A DNA stretch of 64,000 bases, from contig CAZXAQ010000007.1 of the NCBI GenBank assembly GCA_964638635.1, positions 1 through 64,000 of the forward strand. Reading direction: 5' to 3'. Below are positions 1 to 8,148 of the stretch, one piece after another. Position 1 is the first letter of the stretch. Each line of letters opens with the position of its first letter. The position numbers and the translations under genes were made by a program. The DNA comes from SZUA-430 sp964638635 (GTDB lineage: Bacteria; Pseudomonadota; Alphaproteobacteria; Micropepsales; Micropepsaceae). Under the pieces are notes generated by a model, which did not search any database, was not told where the DNA came from, and saw only the letters and a program-made list of their open reading frames with translations.

Positions 1-2707
1 GATCGTTGAAGGCCGAGCCCGAGACGCCTTCGACGCCGGAGTAGGTGTCGCCGGCGGCATCGCCACCGGTGAACGTGAACGCCGCGAGGTCGGCGTTCAC
101 CGCCGCAGTCGAGGCCCCATAGGCCACGATGTCATTCGTGCCGTTGCCGCCGAAGATCTGGTCAGCGCCCGCGCCGCCGTCGAGCCAGTCGTCGCCGTCG
201 CCGCCGTCGATCAAGTCGTTGCCGCCACGGCCTTGGATGAAGTCCGCGCCGCCTTGGCCGAACAGACGGTTACCGTTCGCGTCGCCGAACAGCTGGTCGT
301 TGAAGCCGGAACCCGAGAGACCTTCGATACCCGCCAACGTGTCCCCAGCTGCATCGCCCCCGGAATACGTGTTCGCTTGCAGGTCCAGATTGACTGCGGC
401 CGCCGAGCCTCCATAGGCCGCGATGTCCATGTCGCGGTCGAAGACGTCAAAGTCGCCGCCGGTGATCGTGTCCGCTCCGGCGCCGCCGTCGAGCCAATCG
501 TCGCCGTCCCCGCCATCGACGAAATCGCTACCGGCGCGGCCTTGGAGGAAGTCGTTGCCGTTTCCACCTCGCAACGTGTTGGCTTGCCCGTCGCCGGCCA
601 GCGTGTCGTCGAAGTCGGAGCCGAGCGCGCCTTCGATGCTGACAAACGTGTCGCCGGTAGCGTGACCGCCGGTGCGAATGCCATTCTGGAGATCGATCGT
701 GACGTTGGTTGGTGACGTCGAGTAATCGGCAACGTCCAAGCCCGCACCGCCGTCCAGCGCGTCGATGCCTGCGCCGCCGGAGAGGTAGTCGTCGCCGTCA
801 CCGCCCAAGAGCGTGTCGTCGCCGCCATTGCCGACCAAGAGGTCAAAGCCGCCGCGTCCCGAAAGAACGTTTGCAGCTTCATCGCCGCCCAAAACGTCGG
901 AAAAGCTTGTGCCGGTTATGTTTTCAAAGCCCGTGAACTGCCCGAATATGCCGGAGAACGTGAACCCGTCGTCCGATAGGAGCGCACCGTTCAGTTCCAC
1001 CCCGACGCCGTGATTGGCGAGCACGAACTCCGCCAAGCCGTCGCCGTTGTTGTCGGGGAACAGCGTCCCGGCGTCGCTGTTGAACACGAGTGTATCGATG
1101 CCTGCGCCGCCGTCCATGAATGCAGGCCGGCCGGAAACGATGAATGTGTCGTCGCCGCCGTTGCCGATAACCGTGTCCCCGAGGCTCGCATAGAGTTCGT
1201 TGGCAAGGTCGTTGCCTGTGAATGTGTCGGCAAAAGCCGTTCCCGCGCCGAGGCTTTCGATCGAGACCATCGTCTCGGCGTTGCCGAAGCCGTCGTTCGA
1301 AATGGTTTGCGTGATGAGGTTTGCGACGGCGCCCTGGGTTGCCGCTGCCGCGAAAAAGCTGACGCGATCGGTGCCGGTGCCGCCGTCGTAGGAATCAACA
1401 CCTGCGCCGCCGTTCATGTAGTCGTTCCCGTCGCCGCCGTTCAGCGTGTCGTTGCCGCCAGGTCCCAGGTGGAACGGATCTTCGCCACGAAGGATGTCGT
1501 TACCCGCACCGCCGGAAATGGTGACGCCCGTGCCGCTGCCGAAGAGTTGGTCGTCGAAGGCAGATCCCAGCAGTCCTTCGATACCTGTCAGGGTGTCACC
1601 AGCGGCGTCGCCGCCGCTTGCCGCACCGGGCGCTGTGGGCGAACCAAGTGTCACAAGCACGCCTGCGGTAGACGATGCGTAGGAGGCGACATCGAATCCA
1701 ATACCACCGTTGATTTGGTCGCCGCTGGCGCCACCTTCGATCCTGTCGTCGCCGTCGCCGCCAAACAGTCGATCAACGGCGCTTCCGCCGGTCAGCTGAT
1801 CGTTTCCGCCGCCGCCGAGAACATCACCGGTTACCGTGCCAAGCTGACCGTTATAGGTGTCGTCGTGCTGGCCGAGGTCGACATTGCCTTGGATCGTGCC
1901 GTTGTTTTCAAGGAGGTCGTTGCCGTCGGCGAGCAGCACGTGGCCTTCAAGGGTGCCGTTGTTGAGAACGGTCGCGATGGGAAGGGGGCCGCCGGCGCTG
2001 TTCTCGTAGATGGCGTAGTCGCCGCGGATGATCCCGTTGTTCACGAGTACGAGATTGCCGGCGTAGTGTATGCCGAATGACTTGGCGGCCGTGGGATCGA
2101 AGTCTTTCGCTTCGATTACCAGCGAGTTGACGATGGTTGTGTTATTGCCGCTGTTGCTGACGAGTATCCCGATTGCGCGCACGGACACACCCGGTCCGCC
2201 GTTCGCCCACGCGCTGACGTTGCCGGATTCCGTGATAGTCGCGCCGTTGGCGGCATGGATTCCGATAGCTTCTTGCGAAGCGATTGCGCCGATCGCACCA
2301 GTGTTCGAGATCGTCAGGCTCGAGTCCCAGCTTTCGAAGGCAATCGCGCTTTTCCCTGCGCTCGCAAAAATTTGGCCGGTGTTGGCAAGGTTGGGGCTCG
2401 ACGATGTCGCGCGTATGGCGAAAACCTGGTCGACGTTAGACGTCGTTGCGTTGATTTCGCCGTGATTCTCGATCAACGCTTGATCCCATTGGCTCGTGCT
2501 GCTGAACGTAATGAACGCCGTCGAGGTCACCGAAGCGAGCGGTGCCGAGTAGTTCATCGTTCCGAAGTTAATCAGCGAGGGCTGCGGCGCTGCGGGGCTC
2601 GCAGGCTCGAACAGCAGGGCACCCGCAACGCCGTTGTCGAGATCGAAGCCCCAGAAGCCGGTGGAGCCCAATGCGAAGTTGAATGTTTGGGTGATCCGCT
2701 GTGCCAT
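1..2707 (-). CDS. RTX (hemolysin-type calcium-binding repeat) secreted protein, 3' end beyond window
   Basis: About 902 residues are visible and the frame stays open to the window edge, so the C-terminal secretion signal lies outside. The first ~270 residues lack RTX repeats and are rich in Asn/Gly/Ser/Thr, like beta-helical adhesin passengers. After that, nonapeptide RTX repeats (for example GGDGDDWLDGGAGAD) alternate with a recurring ~100-residue module ending in GGDAAGDT, IEG, GSxFxD; about four modules are seen. Such repeats bind calcium outside the cell after type I secretion, and the PrtD/HlyD-type exporter genes nearby are the likely route. An AAGGG Shine-Dalgarno precedes the ATG at 2707. 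A surface-layer or adhesin role is as likely as a toxin or enzyme; no catalytic domain is visible. Confidence 0.85.
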   Translation of the reverse strand, partial: MAQRITQTFNFALGSTGFWGFDLDNGVAGALLFEPASPAAPQPSLINFGTMNYSAPLASVTSTAFITFSSTSQWDQALIENHGEINATTSNVDQVFAIRATSSSPNLANTGQIFASAGKSAIAFESWDSSLTISNTGAIGAIASQEAIGIHAANGATITESGNVSAWANGGPGVSVRAIGILVSNSGNNTTIVNSLVIEAKDFDPTAAKSFGIHYAGNLVLVNNGIIRGDYAIYENSAGGPLPIATVLNNGTLEGHVLLADGNDLLENNGTIQGNVDLGQHDDTYNGQLGTVTGDVLGGGGNDQLTGGSAVDRLFGGDGDDRIEGGASGDQINGGIGFDVASYASSTAGVLVTLGSPTAPGAASGGDAAGDTLTGIEGLLGSAFDDQLFGSGTGVTISGGAGNDILRGEDPFHLGPGGNDTLNGGDGNDYMNGGAGVDSYDGGTGTDRVSFFAAAATQGAVANLITQTISNDGFGNAETMVSIESLGAGTAFADTFTGNDLANELYASLGDTVIGNGGDDTFIVSGRPAFMDGGAGIDTLVFNSDAGTLFPDNNGDGLAEFVLANHGVGVELNGALLSDDGFTFSGIFGQFTGFENITGTSFSDVLGGDEAANVLSGRGGFDLLVGNGGDDTLLGGDGDDYLSGGAGIDALDGGAGLDVADYSTSPTNVTIDLQNGIRTGGHATGDTFVSIEGALGSDFDDTLAGDGQANTLRGGNGNDFLQGRAGSDFVDGGDGDDWLDGGAGADTITGGDFDVFDRDMDIAAYGGSAAAVNLDLQANTYSGGDAAGDTLAGIEGLSGSGFNDQLFGDANGNRLFGQGGADFIQGRGGNDLIDGGDGDDWLDGGAGADQIFGGNGTNDIVAYGASTAAVNADLAAFTFTGGDAAGDTYSGVEGVSGSAFND

Positions 2708-2739
2708 CAGTCTGCCCTTGGCTCAGGTTGCGAAACGAA

Positions 2740-2771
2740 AAATGGGTGCAGGCGTTAACCTGCACCCATTT
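2740..2771 (-). terminator. Intrinsic terminator or attenuator between the barrel gene and the RTX gene
   Basis: A perfect 13-bp inverted repeat (arm AAATGGGTGCAGG) closes a 6-nt loop. On the minus strand a T-rich tract (TTTTTCGTTT) follows. It sits after the stop of the barrel-like gene and only 32 bp before the RTX start, so it can end transcription from the upstream gene or attenuate read-through into the RTX gene. Confidence 0.75.
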
Positions 2772-2791
2772 GGTTCATTGCTACAACCGCC

Positions 2792-4177
2792 TTAGTTGCA
2801 TTCAGGCGGCGCGCCGTATTGGGCGCAGAGCTTTATTTGCTCGGCTTGGATTGCTTGGAACAGTGAGAAGAGCGCTGAGTCCGGGTCTTGTTTGCGGTGG
2901 CGGTCTTTCAGCGTGGCGTCGGCGCCGAAGTAATAAGTCAGGCCGCCGAGATAGGACTCGGTGTTGCCTTCGCCGAACGAAGCGTCGGCCCGGAAGGCGA
3001 GACCCGGCAACGCCGAGAAGCCTGGTCGCCACTCCGCACCCAGGCGGGCTGCTTCGTTGTTTTCGGCGAATGCGCCGCCGGCAGACAGTGCGAAATCGTC
3101 CGAGATGTACCAACGCAGCTCGATGTCGGCGAACCCGCCCTCCAAAGTGGAGACGTTCGAGAACTGATAACCTGCTTTGGCCAAGATCGAGAGTTGATTC
3201 AGGTAGATTTCCGCTTCCGCGCCCAAACGCGTCGCGTCGATGTCGAGCACGTCTTCGGAGGCATACGCCGCGAAAACGCCGAGCAGATAGCTCGACGGGT
3301 CGCGGGTAAAGATATGGCCGCCGACGCCGTAGACGGTGTCACCGTCGTTGCCGAATGCACCCGCTTCGCCTTGGAAGCCCCAGGCTTCGCCGAGCGGTGC
3401 CGTCAAGGCACCGCCGAAGAACCAGCCACCTTCGCCTTCGGTGCTCGTGCCGGCAGCCGTGACCTTGACGTTCAGCGGGTTGACCGCAGGTTCGGCAGCG
3501 GCCGCATTCGCACCGAAGCCGAACATCGTCGCAATGGCGACAGGCTTCCAGTAGCGGCGGAGCGCGCGTAGCGCCTGGGTCGACCAGGCGACGACGGAGC
3601 CGTGATCGACGGGCACCAAGGCACCGTTCGGTACGCCGAAGCCGACGCGGACCGACGGGCATTCCGCCGTGCGGCCAGCGTAGGCCGCGGTCAAAGCTTC
3701 AACGATCTGGCGCTCGATGGCGGCGAGTTCGGCAACCTTGAACTTGTCGATCCCGGCGAAGCGCTTGCCGGCCAAGGTCACAAACAGCGTGCGCGTGCGC
3801 GGGGCGAAGAAGATGCCGCCGATCGCGTCGGCGATTGCCGTGCGGACTGTGTGGCTGGCCGTGACGAGCGCTTTCGCGCGCGAGATGGCTTCGGTCGGAT
3901 CGTAGGCGATCTCGCCGTCGCCAAAATGGCCGACCAAACGCTCCAGGCTGCGCGGCGCGGTCAGGTCGCGCGCGGTGTGGAAGTGCACCCGCACGCGGGC
4001 GACGCCGGCGTTCGCGAGCGCTGACAAAATCTCGGCTTTTGCCTTGGCGCGACTGGCGCAGGCGCCGACGTGTACGTTCAATGTTGCTTTGGAATCTTGC
4101 CAGATTGCGGCCAGAACCGGGACTTGAAGCCCCTCAAATACGCCAACGAGTTGGCGGCTCGCTCCTATAGCGACCAT
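2792..4177 (-). CDS. Two-part protein: unknown N-terminal domain, internal signal-like segment, beta-barrel-like C-terminal domain
   Basis: 461 residues. Residues 1-200 look soluble and match no family I recognise. Residues ~204-228 look like a secretory signal peptide (RALRRYWKPVAIATMFGFGANAAAA): basic start, hydrophobic core, Ala-rich end. From ~229 to ~430 the sequence alternates Gly/aromatic strands (GGWFFGGALTAPLGEAWGF; ELRWYISDDF; LGGLTYYFG), typical of an outer-membrane barrel. The last residues hold two Cys (CAQYGAPPECN). It lies upstream of the RTX gene on the same strand and divergent from the exporter genes, so a role at the surface with the RTX protein is inferred from context. 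No ATG or GTG suitable for a separate barrel gene is seen just before the signal-like segment. The ATG at 4177 has a GGGGG tract 8 nt upstream. Confidence 0.6.
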   Translation of the reverse strand: MVAIGASRQLVGVFEGLQVPVLAAIWQDSKATLNVHVGACASRAKAKAEILSALANAGVARVRVHFHTARDLTAPRSLERLVGHFGDGEIAYDPTEAISRAKALVTASHTVRTAIADAIGGIFFAPRTRTLFVTLAGKRFAGIDKFKVAELAAIERQIVEALTAAYAGRTAECPSVRVGFGVPNGALVPVDHGSVVAWSTQALRALRRYWKPVAIATMFGFGANAAAAEPAVNPLNVKVTAAGTSTEGEGGWFFGGALTAPLGEAWGFQGEAGAFGNDGDTVYGVGGHIFTRDPSSYLLGVFAAYASEDVLDIDATRLGAEAEIYLNQLSILAKAGYQFSNVSTLEGGFADIELRWYISDDFALSAGGAFAENNEAARLGAEWRPGFSALPGLAFRADASFGEGNTESYLGGLTYYFGADATLKDRHRKQDPDSALFSLFQAIQAEQIKLCAQYGAPPECN

Positions 4178-4479
4178 ACCAAATGCCCCCCATATGCATC
4201 CCCGGGTAGTATTTACGATCAGCTACAACGTAAAAACAAAGAAAAAATGGGCACTTGGCGGTCGGTGTTGTCAGTTTGGGTCAACCCTGTCGCGTCTTGA
4301 TCACAGTTTGCAACGACAGGTATCGGCGTCTTTGGCCGGGAGCTGCGGCGGTTAAGGCAAACGCTCCCCGGGCGCGGATACCACGACGGCAAGTTTCGAC
4401 GGGGGCCCATGTCTTTGTCGCTTTTCTTGAGCGCATAGTTGGTTTGAAACGTGTCGCTTCAAGAGGGGAGTGGTCAGCG
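4178..4479. promoter_or_regulatory. Divergent intergenic region between the barrel gene and the type I secretion genes
   Basis: This 302-bp region separates divergent genes and should hold both promoters. A small inverted repeat (TTTACG at 4212-4217, CGTAAA at 4229-4234) lies in an AT-richer stretch. No convincing -35/-10 pair was found. The frame of the downstream ABC gene stays open through much of it, but the sequence there does not resemble the family. Confidence 0.35.
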
Positions 4480-6171
4480 GTGTCTGCCGCGCGCCCAAAT
4501 TCAGTTCGTGACGTGCTTCTGCAGGAGCGGCCCGTGCTTGCGACCGTTTTGGGGTACGGGCTTGCGATCAATCTTCTCGGGCTGACGTCGTCACTTTATA
4601 TGCTGCAAATCTACGACCGGGTGCTGTCGTCTTACAGCATCGAGACGTTGGTCGTTCTCTCGTTGATTGCAGCCGGGGCGCTTTTGGCGCTGGGCAGTTT
4701 GGAAGGTCTGCGCAGTTCGATGCTGCAGCGGCTTGGTGCGCGCACGGCGTACCGCCTTGGCCCGCACGCGTTCCGGATTCAGTTGCGCGGATCGGCGGGC
4801 AAGGATGCGCCGGCGCTGCAGCCGTTGCGCGATGTGGAGGCGGTGCGAAATCTTGTCGGCGGGCCGGTGACGGCGTCGCTGCTCGATCTGCCGTGGAGTC
4901 CGGTCTATTTCATTCTGCTCTACGTGCTGCATCCGGTGTTGTTTCTGGTTGCCGTCGTTGCGAGCGTGTTGATCGGCGGTGTTGCGTTCCTGAACGATCG
5001 GTTGAATGCGGACGCCTCGGCCGTTGCCGCCAAAGAGAATTTGAAAGCGTTGCAGTTCGCGGAAGTCGCTGCGCGCAACGGCGAGCCGCTGGTCGCGATG
5101 GGGGCTGCGGATTCGGTCTCGACGCATTGGCTGGGTGCGGCCAGCGGTGCGATGACGCACAGTCTTGCCGCGACGGAGCGCGAGGCGGGGTTTCATGCGC
5201 TCGCGCGTTTCTTGCGCAACCTGCTGCAGATTGCGTTGCTGGGGACCGGCGCGGCGCTCACGATCGCCGGCGAGCTTTCCGGTGGTGGCTTGATCGCGGG
5301 GTCGATCTTGGGCGCGCGCGCCTTGCAGCCGGTGGAAGCGCTTGTCGGAGCGTGGAAGTCGGTGCTCAACGCGCGGCAGGCTTGGACGCGACTCGACGAG
5401 TCGCTGGCGTCGCTCGCGAAGGAAACGGTGACCATGCCGCTGCCGCGGCCGCGCGGGGCGGTGAGCGCGGAGAACGCGACGCTGGTGCTGCCGGGTGCGC
5501 AACGGCCCATCCTCAATCGCGTGTCGTTCGAGTTGGCGCCGGGCGAACAACTCGCCATCGTGGGACCGAGCGGGTCGGGCAAGTCCACGCTCGTGCGCGC
5601 GATCATGGGGCTCGTGCCGTGCGCCGCGGGGAGCATCCGTTTGGACGGGACCGATGTTGCGGTTTGGCAGCAGACGGATCTGGGTCAATGGATCGGGTAT
5701 CTGCCGCAGGCGCCGCTCGCCATGGCGGGGACGGTGGCGCAGAACATTTCGCGCTTCGAGCCTGCGACCAGCGAGGCGATTATCGCGGCGGCCGAGGCGG
5801 CGGACGTGCACGAGATGATCCAAGCTTTGCCGAAGGGTTACGATACGGAACTTGGGCCCGCGGGTTTGCGGCTGTCCGGCGGGCAGATGCAACGCATCGC
5901 CTTGGCGTCGGCGCTTTACGGGGATCGGCCGGTGATCGTGCTCGACGAGCCGGAGGCGCATCTCGACACGGAGGGCGAGGCGCATTTGCGGACCGCGCTG
6001 CAGAAGCTGCGCGAGCGCAAGGCGACGGTCATCGTGGTTTCGCACCGGCCGGCGGCGGTGACGCTTACCGACAAGCTGCTGGTCCTGCGCGACGGGCGTG
6101 CCGAATTCGGGCCGCGCGAGGAAATCCTGGGCAAGATCATGCGCTCGGCGACGCCGGGCGGGCGGGCTTGA
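4480..6171 (+). CDS. Type I secretion ABC transporter, permease/ATPase (PrtD/LapB type)
   Basis: Inner-membrane ATPase that exports RTX cargo with an HlyD adaptor and an outer-membrane channel. The GTG start at 4480 has a strong Shine-Dalgarno (AGAGGGGAG) 9 nt upstream and gives 563 residues, normal for the family. The membrane domain opens with LLGLTSSLYMLQIYDRVLSS, characteristic of PrtD-type exporters. The C-terminal ATPase has Walker A GPSGSGKS (~361), signature LSGGQ (~465), Walker B VIVLDEP (~485) and the H-loop VVSHR. There is no N-terminal C39 peptidase or C39-like domain. hlyD follows after 13 bp, so the two form an operon. The divergent RTX gene is the probable substrate. No TolC-like gene is adjacent. 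Confidence 0.93.
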   Translation: MSAARPNSVRDVLLQERPVLATVLGYGLAINLLGLTSSLYMLQIYDRVLSSYSIETLVVLSLIAAGALLALGSLEGLRSSMLQRLGARTAYRLGPHAFRIQLRGSAGKDAPALQPLRDVEAVRNLVGGPVTASLLDLPWSPVYFILLYVLHPVLFLVAVVASVLIGGVAFLNDRLNADASAVAAKENLKALQFAEVAARNGEPLVAMGAADSVSTHWLGAASGAMTHSLAATEREAGFHALARFLRNLLQIALLGTGAALTIAGELSGGGLIAGSILGARALQPVEALVGAWKSVLNARQAWTRLDESLASLAKETVTMPLPRPRGAVSAENATLVLPGAQRPILNRVSFELAPGEQLAIVGPSGSGKSTLVRAIMGLVPCAAGSIRLDGTDVAVWQQTDLGQWIGYLPQAPLAMAGTVAQNISRFEPATSEAIIAAAEAADVHEMIQALPKGYDTELGPAGLRLSGGQMQRIALASALYGDRPVIVLDEPEAHLDTEGEAHLRTALQKLRERKATVIVVSHRPAAVTLTDKLLVLRDGRAEFGPREEILGKIMRSATPGGRA

Positions 6172-6184
6172 GGGAGGTGGCGCG

Positions 6185-7540
6185 ATGATGATGGTTCGCG
6201 ACGCGCTCAGCGGTTTGCGCAATTGGTTTGGCGGCGCTTCGTCGCCGGACGAGCCGTTTCAGACCACCGGCGCGAAGCGGTGGAGCGCGACGGTGTTGTT
6301 CGGGTTTCTGGCCGTCTTCGGCATTTGGGCGGCGTTCGTGCCCTTGAGCAGCGCGGTGATCGCGAACGGCGTGATCGCGGTCGAAAGCAAGCGCAAGAAG
6401 GTGCAACATCTGGAAGGCGGCATCGTCGAGCGCGTGAACGTGCGCGACGGCGATACGGTGAAGCAGGGTCAAGTGCTGGCCGTGCTGAACCAGGCCGAGA
6501 CGTCGGCGGCGCTCGGCGTCTTGATGTCCGATTTGGATGCGGTGATCGCGCTCGAAGCGCGGCTGCAGGCGGAGAACGCCGGTGCGCCGTCCATCACCTT
6601 TCCGCCGGAACTGACGGCGCGCAAGGACACGTCCTCCGCGAAGGCCGCGATGGACGGGCAGACGGAGCTCTTCGAACAGCGCCGCCAGTCGCTCGACAAT
6701 CAGATCGATGTGATGAAGAACCGCAAGGCGCAATATCTGGAGGTCGTGAGCGGCCTTCAGGCGCAGCTTGAGGCCGTCGACGGGCAAACCGCGCTGATCA
6801 CGCGCGAGACGAAGGCGACGGAGGATTTGTTCGATCAGGGGCTTTCGACCCTGCCGCGCGTGCTGGCACTGAAGCGCGCCGCGAAGTCGCTTGCGGGTCA
6901 GCGCGGCGAACTTGCGGCCACGATCGCGCAGAACAAGCTCAAGGCCAGCGAGACCGAGATGCAGATCATCGAGCTGAAGAACGACCGGCTCGATAAAAAC
7001 GCGGCCGAGTTGCGCGAGACGCAGAAGCGACGTTTCGAACTGGCCGACCGGGTGAAAGCGGCGAATGCGCTGGCCAACCGGATGACGATTGCGGCGCCGG
7101 CCGCGGGCGTCGTGGTTGCCTCCACCATTCACTCACCGGGTCAGGTGGTGCGTCCTGGCGAAACGGTGATGGAGATCGTGCCGCAAGACGACCGGCTGAT
7201 TGTCGAGGCCCAACTGAAGCCCGACGACGCCGACAACGTGCGACCCGGCATTGCGGCCAATGTCCGGCTGATCCACTTCAAGGACAAGTTTCAGCCGGTG
7301 GTCGCGGGGAAGGTGATTTCGGTTTCGGCGGACCGGCTCGTCGATGCGCGCACGGGTGCGGCTTACTATCAGGCCGAGATCGAAGTCGACCGGGCTGCGG
7401 TGGCCGCGGTGTTGGGTAATGAGAAGCTGCAGCCCGGGTTGCCGGCCGAGGTGATGATCGGGCTTGGGTCGCATACGGCACTTGAGTATCTGTTGGCGCC
7501 GCTGAACCGGCGCCTGCAACGCGCGATGCGGGAAGAGTAA
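6185..7540 (+). CDS. HlyD-family periplasmic adaptor of the type I secretion system
   Basis: Membrane fusion protein linking the ABC exporter to an outer-membrane channel. With the ATG at 6185 (Shine-Dalgarno AGGGAGG 7 nt upstream) it is 451 residues. It has an N-terminal transmembrane helix (~37-57, VLFGFLAVFGIWAAFVPL), a biotinyl-lipoyl-like segment (EGGIVERVNVRDGDTVKQGQ), a long coiled coil (~130-310) and the second half of the lipoyl/barrel region (ANRMTIAAPAAGVV, then PGETVMEIVPQDDRLIVEA). The final stretch near GLPAEVMI is typical of this group. It is probably co-transcribed with the ABC gene. Candidate reading frames extending upstream do not look like the family. Confidence 0.92.
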   Translation: MMMVRDALSGLRNWFGGASSPDEPFQTTGAKRWSATVLFGFLAVFGIWAAFVPLSSAVIANGVIAVESKRKKVQHLEGGIVERVNVRDGDTVKQGQVLAVLNQAETSAALGVLMSDLDAVIALEARLQAENAGAPSITFPPELTARKDTSSAKAAMDGQTELFEQRRQSLDNQIDVMKNRKAQYLEVVSGLQAQLEAVDGQTALITRETKATEDLFDQGLSTLPRVLALKRAAKSLAGQRGELAATIAQNKLKASETEMQIIELKNDRLDKNAAELRETQKRRFELADRVKAANALANRMTIAAPAAGVVVASTIHSPGQVVRPGETVMEIVPQDDRLIVEAQLKPDDADNVRPGIAANVRLIHFKDKFQPVVAGKVISVSADRLVDARTGAAYYQAEIEVDRAAVAAVLGNEKLQPGLPAEVMIGLGSHTALEYLLAPLNRRLQRAMREE

Positions 7541-7666
7541 ACGGCACTCTTCCCCGCCCGGTTGTCTTCGCTAACCAAAGTCTTCGGTGTCGGGAACGGC
7601 AGCAGCCTTATCCGACCCGATGCGTGGTAGAGTGGCGCCGCCTGGATCACATGGTCTCCCCATGCG

Positions 7667-7722
7667 AAAGGGCCGGCTCGCCGTTCAGGTGTTCGCGCAC
7701 CTGCGGCGGGCCTTTTATTTTT
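7667..7722 (+). terminator. Rho-independent terminator after the secretion operon, overlapping the end of the convergent META gene
   Basis: Outer arms AAAGGGCC and GGCCTTTT (one G-T pair) enclose an inner hairpin (CAGGTG-TTCGCG-CACCTG). TTTTATTTTT follows on the plus strand. The stop codon of the convergent gene (7715) lies in the T tract. Confidence 0.65.
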
Positions 7723-8137
7723 CCGTTTCGGCCGGTCCGCCCGGTGCGAACACCAGCTGGCCGCCGGACGGTCCGCCGAGGATGAGGCGATCATCGCTTC
7801 GGAAGGTGTAGGTTTGCGAGGCTTGGAGCGTGTTCAGGAACTCGCTCTCTTGCTGCATCAGGCCCTCGCGCATGCAGGCCATTTTGGTCGCGCCGACGGA
7901 ACCGATTTTGATGGTTCCGTTCTTGTGTTCGGCGGTCCCGAAGTAGCGGTTGCAGCCGCTGCGGCCGCTGACGCGTTCGTCCGAGACCGTGAGCGTGACC
8001 GTGCCGATCACCGGCTTGCCGTTGATCGATTCCGCGACCCACGCGACGCCGGTCAGACCTTCGACGTCGCCTTGGTTCGTTTCGCACGCGACGAGGCCGA
8101 GCGCGAGGGTTGCAGCGAGCAAGAGGCTCCGGCGCAT
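7715..8137 (-). CDS. META/HslJ-domain lipoprotein
   Basis: 140-residue predicted lipoprotein. The ATG at 8137 follows AAGGAGAG. A signal peptide ends in lipobox LVAC, then a single META domain follows with the family signatures SGRSGCNRYFG and KMACM. E. coli HslJ, the best-known member, is linked to novobiocin resistance and has the same fold; the biochemical role is unknown. It lies directly downstream of the HerA-like ATPase gene on the same strand (11 bp apart), so co-transcription is likely though no functional link is obvious. It converges with the secretion operon. Confidence 0.85.
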   Translation of the reverse strand: MRRSLLLAATLALGLVACETNQGDVEGLTGVAWVAESINGKPVIGTVTLTVSDERVSGRSGCNRYFGTAEHKNGTIKIGSVGATKMACMREGLMQQESEFLNTLQASQTYTFRSDDRLILGGPSGGQLVFAPGGPAETEK

Positions 8138-8148
8138 TGGTCTCTCCT

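Noticed and set aside
1..2707. CRISPR-like periodicity in the first 2.7 kb
   Set aside because: The repeats are coding: glycine-aspartate nonapeptides of an RTX protein in one continuous frame.
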